A stretch of 64,000 bases of DNA from Sipunculus nudus (taxonomy: Eukaryota; Annelida; Sipuncula; Golfingiida; Sipunculidae): positions 54,202,917 to 54,266,916 of the forward strand of contig CM049319.1 in assembly GCA_026874595.1 (NCBI GenBank), given 5' to 3'. Position numbers and translations under genes: made by a program. Below are positions 57,935 through 64,000 of the stretch, one piece after another. The stretch's first letter is position 1; every line of letters begins with the position of its first letter. The notes under the pieces were generated by a model. The model saw only the letters and a program-made list of their open reading frames with translations. It was not told where the DNA came from and made no database searches.

Positions 57935-58312
57935 TTTGCGAGGCTAAATATTCGCGATTTTCATTCCTTTTTTGTTTCAAGTTTTTTTTTTCGCGGTTAC
58001 CATACAGTTATTTACACAGTGCACATAACCATTGTTATATATTAATTATTACTAAAATCCACGCAAAATCTTAACAATGGCACGGTGAGCTAAGGGATTA
58101 TCGAACAGGTGGAAATTCTTCATGCAATAGTGACAGAAATACAAAAAAAATACAGCTACCTGCACAATTAAGATGCCTGAGAAGCTATTGTGCCCACAGA
58201 ATAAATTACTGTTTACCTGTCTCTTATATACGAATGTTTAATTTTCGCGATAATTTCCCCTTTGCAATCATCGCAAATTTGAAAACCTCTCGCACAAATA
58301 AGCCAACAACGG
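57935..58312. mobile_element. TA-flanked MITE with CTGTGGTTGGC ends, copy 3 (degraded)
   Basis: The right end AAATAAGCCAACAACGG is followed by TA. TTCGCGATTTT and TTTTTCGCGG subterminal motifs are present. The left terminus is degraded, so the start is approximate. Confidence 0.5.
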
Positions 58313-58374
58313 TATTCGAGATATCATGCACGTTTCGTTAACCGGAATCTTCTGTTGAGGCTCTAAGTGAAAGA

Positions 58375-58445
58375 TGTCAGTACCGGATTCGAACCGTAAC
58401 CTCAAAGTTCATCGACTCAGCTTGGTAGAGGCGTTACCCACATGA
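58375..58445 (-). repeat. tRNA-like B box remnant
   Basis: On the minus strand GGTTCGAATCC, a perfect B box, follows a poor A-box region (GCCTCTACCAAGCTGAG). Probably a SINE remnant. Confidence 0.35.
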
Positions 58446-58539
58446 ACAAGAAAATCAATTATATATCAATTATTTATTAATAAGTTATTTTTTATTTTTT
58501 TTATTCCTCTGGTCGAGTCAAACGGGGCACGCTGTTGGT

Positions 58540-59030
58540 CCTCTTGTTGGAGAGTGAGGTAATCGAGTCCACAATGAATCGGAGTTCATGTCTGAGTCCA
58601 GGCTGCTGAGTCCGTGTCTGGGTCCTTGAGGTCCGGGTCCATGTCCACCTTCTTCTAGTCTGAGTCACTTGGAAGCCAAATCCGAGTCCGAGTCCAATAC
58701 ATATATCCTTGATGAGAATTTTTAAATGGATATTTTAGTTTATCATGTGAATGCGTGTAGTTAGTTTATACATGTTCTTAACGTTAATGTCTAATAATCT
58801 TTAGCTCCTGGTGCCAAACTGATTTTTGGTAAATATAGTCTCATTTTGTATGCCTTATATTCTCTCGGTATCTCGCGCATGTATATCGGTCAGTGTTGAA
58901 AGTATGTAACCGAGCTTATTTCTATTGGACTTGTGATGGACTGGGTTTAATTTCTTGAGTCCTTCCGTCCGATTCCGCATATAAGTCCGAGTCCAGAACC
59001 TTCGGGTCCAAGTCCGAGTCACTAAAAAAA
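58540..59030. repeat. GAGTCC-rich dispersed repeat, copy 1
   Basis: Dense GAGTCC/GTCCGAGTCC hexamers in two blocks (58552-58702 and 58950-59030) around an AT-rich middle. The same layout is seen at 63135-63485 in the same orientation. Confidence 0.65.
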
Positions 59031-59214
59031 TATACTTGAGCCATTTATCATTTTCGTTGGAAAATCTTCCTCATTTCTTACAATTTACTTACAATCCTCT
59101 GTGTGATGATTAAAGAATGGTTTTGGTTGTGAAAATGGCCTTCATGAGGGATGTATGAACTTGTTTATCAACTACATGTTTGTAAACACAGCAATGTTGA
59201 CAAACGGGAACAAC

Positions 59215-59445
59215 ATGTAACCTAAGGCAAACGACCGATCACTATATATTAAAGAAGAATATTCGGTCAATCAATTGCCAGAAAGCACCAAATGATAATA
59301 AAAAAAATAATAAAGGACTGAGACGGGTCTTTGTGGTTTTCTGAAGACTATGACGGGATACGTATTTGATACCCATAGCTAAAGGCGCATGGCAGACTCA
59401 AAGGGACTTCCGGAACTATCCCGGCATTCTTATCCTGCCGTTCAA
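59215..59445. repeat. Right arm of the long inverted repeat
   Basis: Complement of 57590-57830. On its left side it joins the repeat with CAATGTTGACAAACGGGAA (59140-59225), so the two may be parts of one element. Confidence 0.75.
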
Positions 59446-59854
59446 AGATGCCATGCTGGATTCAAAGGTTCAAATTAAAACAGCAATGGAAATTGTGTCT
59501 GTCAGCTGACATAAGCCAGTAAAATGTTATTGTATAGTTTGGGTCGTATTTCGTCACTCCCAAAAATGTTTTACCGACACCGGAACTAAAATCATGGACC
59601 TTGTAATTATTTGGACGTTGCAGTAGACAAGTCAATATTCAATCCTTTATATATGTTAAAGCGTCCTATTCACCTTCACCTTTTTCTGAAGAAGTTATGC
59701 GATTTGTGGCTTACTCTGCGAATATATAAATAAACATGTTGCAAAACGCCATATGCAAAGCTCTGGCTTATCTGTCTTGCTGCCAGATGCCCTTGTTAAA
59801 TTTATTCATATTATTTTGGCGGGCCATACATATTATAAACACGTTGTTATAAAC

Positions 59855-59990
59855 AAAACAAGCAGCCTGCGTGCGGTGATATCCACTTTTTCTCACCTGT
59901 TTTTCTTAAAGTTCCAAAAGGATTACCTATAGTTTATAAAGGTCAGATAGGTGATATGGCCCCTTTAAAGGAAGGTTGGCCTTGTTTTGT
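59855..59990. repeat. Dispersed repeat related to 21676-21790 and 55860-55990
   Basis: ATAAACAAAACAAGCAGCCTG and GGCCCCTTTAA are shared with 21676-21790 in the same orientation and with 55860-55990 inverted. Confidence 0.55.
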
Positions 59991-59999
59991 AGGTCACGT

Positions 60000-60797
60000 A
60001 AGTGTAATCGGGTTGGGTTGAAAATTTAAAAAGACTGCCATATCTTGGGCCGAACAAATCCAATAACTCGGCTATATTTCATGTTTTAATGGGGTTAGTA
60101 ACGGGTTACCCTTAGTATATTATTGCAAAGGTTAAATTTAAAATCAAATTAAGCAGAACATGTGTTATAATATTAATGTATGACTCCTTCAACCAATCGG
60201 TATATCAAACTTGACGATAATTCTCAGACGTTTGCAAACTTTCTTAGACTAATTTCAATGGTGTATCAAAAAGAGAATCGATGGGGGTTAAACTGAGGTG
60301 AAAATATGGATATCATGGATATATGGATATCAATCTTGACTTATATATGACCTACAAATAAAGTAAGAACTCTATCGATTTTGGATCATGAGGTCCAAGA
60401 TAAAGGTCACAGGATCCACTTCTTTAAAATATAGTGGATGCATTTTTAGCCAAACTCTCAGCTCAAACCTTCCATATTCTACATATGGCTCATCTGCCAA
60501 TAGGTGAAGATTCTCTTTGAATTGGGTCACAAGGTCAAAGGTCAAGGTCACAGGGGCCATCTGTCCACATATTTGTTTTCAGATGAGAATGCAAGGTTGG
60601 GTAGACAAATTGGCTTCATAATTGATCACAGGACCTACATTTTGACAAAAACTCATGATCATATCCCTATAGACAAATTCAACCTAGCGTCGAGAACCAT
60701 CGGTTCCTAGTTTAATGCTGGCTCAACTCTAAGGATATGTACAGAATTCCATTCCATGTATTTGCAGAATTCCTTTCCGGTTCGGACGTGACAGGGC

Positions 60798-60855
<58 letters not shown>

Positions 60856-62794
60856 CACACCTGGTGTGAATAGATCCCTTTAATTTAGCGCTTGTTGTCT
60901 TACCTAATTTCAATATATAAATGTTGCTATTTATTACCCATTGCATTTGTCTTTGTCTAGCAGACATGATAAAACATTAGAGCTGAACATTAAATTTTAT
61001 TGCCCTGTGCAACTTTTGGGACTGTTTTTTTGTGGGGGATTGTCTTCCTCCTTATAGCTTTTAATTTTAAGCTATAATAATAATAGTTATTAATAATAAT
61101 AATAATAAGTTTATTTTATTATAAACGGAGATTCTGGTATAGAATCGTTTACTGATAGCTTCATTAAGAAGATCTGTGTAGATCCTTATTGCTAAAGTTC
61201 CGCCAGGTTGCGAGAGATATCATGCATGTTTTACCTCTGGATAAATTGTCAACGTGCAATTTTACGGGGAAAAAATATCTAAACATATATATAGATGAAA
61301 CTTTGAAGAGGGATAGAATAATAATACCCAAGGAACAATCAATTAAAATATTGGAGGTAATCTGAAAAACAAGGTAAAAATTCAATTAACTGTCTCTTTC
61401 GTCGTTCCGCTTGTTTCTAGTGAGTGTCACGAGTGACACTGTAGTATTATGCATACCAGATTTTCGAAACAACTTTTTCGTCATATGGTCTTCAAGTTTC
61501 AGAAAACAGATGTCGACTGTGCTGTTGATAGGCAGAAGCGGGTCCAGGGGGTTCGGACCTCCCTTTTCAGCCTTTTTAGTGGGTTCAGACCATTTTTTGC
61601 ACCCTTAACCCCTTTTTCCCGGACCTGGGGAGTTTCTTTTAGCTGTTGTTATTAGTTCTCATAGGTTGGACCCCTCCTTTTCCTAATTCCTTGATCAGCC
61701 CCTGATAGGGTCTATTGATTGTGCAGATAATTTAGTCTACTCGAGTTAGTCTACTCAAAAGGCGTTGCCATTCTTCAACAATACAATTTGAGAAAAGCTA
61801 TCCCATGATTATTCCATAGTTGTTCCATACGTGAATAACTGTACTTTATTATATGTTGCATATTCTTCATAATGGTGACTGCCATGTGCAGCTGTTGGTT
61901 GCGTAAATTAAATCTAATTAAGCAACATATCCAACCAACGTTTGTCACACCTAATTGCGCACGCCTATGATATTAACCGCCTTTGCAATATTTCGTGAAA
62001 ATGTTTTTTTCCCCTTTAGATATACAAGTGGTCTACCAATAATTTATACCTGTGACCTGTGACATCTTGGTCTTACTGTTTACGCAAAATGGCAGCCCAA
62101 GTGAGCGGTTTCGAGAAACTGGGAGAAAAAACACTGTCAGGTTTTGATAAAGACGGGGGTTGTGACATGATAGTATGCTGAGGACAGCATCCAGGTGAAT
62201 ACCTAGCTCTAGAGCGGGTTTAGTGGCAAGCTGACGTGTATCAGGAAAGTTTAAAACGGAATAACAATTTTTTTGGACCACACCAAAATATTCAAATTAT
62301 AGTACGATTTCTGTGTACGTTTTGAATTCAGTTCAATTGGAACAAGATAATATCATTTTACATTACACCTTTTCGCCTTATAACTGTCTATATTATTGTT
62401 GAACTTCTTGAAAGTTTGGTACGGTATATAGTACGGTATATCACCGAGCACAAAATACTTCTGTATCTCAAAAGTAACTGACCCTGATTTTGTACTGTCA
62501 TTTATTGTCCACGTTTGCTTTGGACAAGTGCAAAGGACTGTAGTTCAGGAGACCTGGAGCTACTGCAGAATGACCTCTGCGTGAGGAGTGGGCCAGTTCA
62601 GCATAAACGAACTTTTTGTTGTGTTCTGTGTTTATCTACATCTGAAGGAACTAAGGCCAAAGCTAGCAGGTGCGCGTATAGTGTCTCTTGTTACAATTCT
62701 ATTTCCTGTATGTGCTTCTTTATTAAAGAGCGACAACAACCCTGCCCATGCCCTGATTTTTAAAAGTGTTAAAAGAAAATATTAAAACAAGACC
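60000..62794. other. No gene seen
   Basis: AT-rich sequence with an (AT)n tract and one diverged member of the CAGGGGCGGATCC MITE family (61540-61706, ends CAGAAGCGGGTCCAGG and, inverted, CAGGGGCTGATCAAGG). No domain was recognised in any frame. Confidence 0.5.
60801..60855. repeat. (AT)n microsatellite
   Basis: About 27 AT dinucleotides. The Ile/Tyr-rich open frame across it is an artefact. Confidence 0.95.
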
Positions 62795-63132
62795 TCAGAG
62801 TCCGGGGGCCTGGACAGCTGAGCGGTAAAACGCTCGGCCTTCTCCGCTGTCGACGCGGGTTCGATCCAAAGGTGCTGCCATGAGAGTGGGTCGTAGTGGC
62901 CAGTCCAAGATCGGTGGTTCTCTCCGGGTTCTCCGGCTTCCTCCACCTCTCTCACAATGATCTTGAACTCTATCAGTAGCTTCTATTTTCGCCTTAAATA
63001 TCTAACTGTATACAAATCTGTCAAACCTGTCAAACTTTGTCGTTGCTGAGGGAGCCAGTAGGGGCCGGATTTTCCGGAGACCTGTGACTGGCTCGGGCGC
63101 CGACTTCACTCTCAGTCAGTCAGTCATCATCA
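62795..63132 (+). mobile_element. tRNA-derived SINE
   Basis: The head has a tRNA-like A-box region (CTGGACAGCTGAGCGGTAAA) and a good B box (GGGTTCGATCC) at Pol III spacing. A central GC-rich segment follows with GGTTCTCTCCGGGTTCTCC and GGCTTCCTCC, a pattern seen in conserved SINE central domains. It ends in a short CAGT repeat (CAGTCAGTCAGTCATCATC). No coding sequence. Confidence 0.65.
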
Positions 63133-63134
63133 GA

Positions 63135-63485
63135 GTATGAGTGTAACTGCGAGTCCAAAGCAGTAGAGTCCGAATCCAAGAGGATCGAACCAAAGTCCAC
63201 CTCTTCAAGTCCGAGGAACCCGGTCCAGTTCCAAGTTCTATACATATTATCTTATAAAATATGGAAACTTGAGTTAACTCATAAATTTTTATATTAGTTA
63301 ACCCATCTTTAACAAATCTTTATAGTACATGTATGTCACAGAGCTTTTTTTTCTTCTAATCGACTCGAGATAGACTTGGATTGAATTATCGAGTCCTCAT
63401 ACCTCCATGATTGGATACAGAAACCTCGAGTACATGTCCAAGTCCGAGTCCCTAAAAAAGTGAACTTGAGTCCAAGTTCGGAAGG
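63135..63485. repeat. GAGTCC-rich dispersed repeat, copy 2
   Basis: Blocks of GAGTCC/AAGTCC hexamers at 63140-63240 and 63360-63485 around an AT-rich centre. It lies directly after the SINE. Confidence 0.65.
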
Positions 63486-64000
63486 TAATGTTATTTATTT
63501 TAAATGTTCATTTAGGTATCGCAATCAATATTCGAGGTCGATTTGGGAACTCGTGTCCAAATTTGCTCACCGCTAATTTTTATAAAAAAAAATATTCTTT
63601 ACTCGATAACGCATTTTCATTCTACCAGGTAGGTAGCAAAATGCTTTCATTTATTCAGTGTTATGCTCTGATGTCTATCCCATAAATAATGGACAAGACA
63701 CTTGAAACAATCAACCGACTCGCGCACACGTATTATTCGTGGACGTCAGGTGCGGTGTTTCCGATCAAATGTTTGGCATTGCTGGTAAGGCATCGAGAAT
63801 CCAACAAATCAAATCAAGTCATATAATCTGTCACGTTTCTGATTTATTTATTCTGCCAGACAGGGTTTGAGCGGTATATTGTTTGTATTTTGTTCTTTTT
63901 GATTGGTAATTTGTTGGTAATTCAGGAAATATCGGATCGCTGAAACAAGGTCTGTGAAAGTGCAGCTTTAATCTTTTATTTCTGATATTTGTTGAATTGA
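63486..64000. other. No gene seen to the window end
   Basis: AT-rich. Short open frames without domains. Confidence 0.4.

Noticed and set aside
62797-62880. Functional tRNA gene
   Set aside because: Boxes A and B are present, but acceptor pairing is poor and a SINE body follows.

Overview
The window is animal nuclear DNA: AT-rich, intron-bearing, gene-poor and dense in transposable elements. A nine-exon esterase, a Gmr1-type Ty3/Gypsy element, a CR1/Jockey-like LINE, Helitron-like elements with tandem cores, (GTCC)n tracts and many short inverted-repeat elements fit a marine lophotrochozoan, most likely a bivalve mollusc. The species assignment is inference, not read from a marker gene.

Layout. 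1-9086 is almost wholly repeat. It holds degenerate tandem arrays, a Helentron/HINE-like element (2379-3568), a relic endonuclease fragment (about 6401-6580), a minisatellite (7330-7860) and a TA-flanked MITE (8077-8687). A 12-base palindrome, GGTGGCGCCACC, occurs about 16 times here and I noticed it nowhere else. 9087-10600 holds two hAT-like MITEs and simple repeats. 10820-21148, minus strand, is the one gene that reads as intact: a secreted, probably GPI-anchored type-B carboxylesterase of 573 residues whose nine exons join in frame. Its introns hold two inverted copies of a Harbinger-like MITE, GC-rich interlocked fold-back repeats (13631-14762), a decayed copy of part of exon 5, and a duplicated intron segment. 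21200-26950 has no gene I can support.

26954-33380 is a decayed LTR retrotransposon in the order LTR-gag-protease-integrase-reverse transcriptase-RNase H-LTR. That is Ty3/Gypsy-type protein sequence in Ty1/copia-like domain order, the hallmark of Gmr1-like elements, and the Gag contains a SCAN-like capsid segment. A solo LTR of the same family lies at 47344-48102. 34044-34477 is a hAT-type MITE with a perfect 8-base target duplication. 36430-36705 is a tRNA-like SINE relic, and 37345-39490 is a broken minus-strand LINE. 39500-64000 holds only repeats: nested MITEs (50710-51318), a hairpin element (55458-55857), inverted and direct repeat pairs, GAGTCC-rich repeats and a tRNA-derived SINE (62795-63132).

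The esterase is the only host gene supported. The most informative elements are the Gmr1-like retrotransposon, the Helentron-like element, the palindrome-bearing arrays and the interlocked fold-backs. All coordinates come from reading the sequence by eye; no alignment or database search was run.
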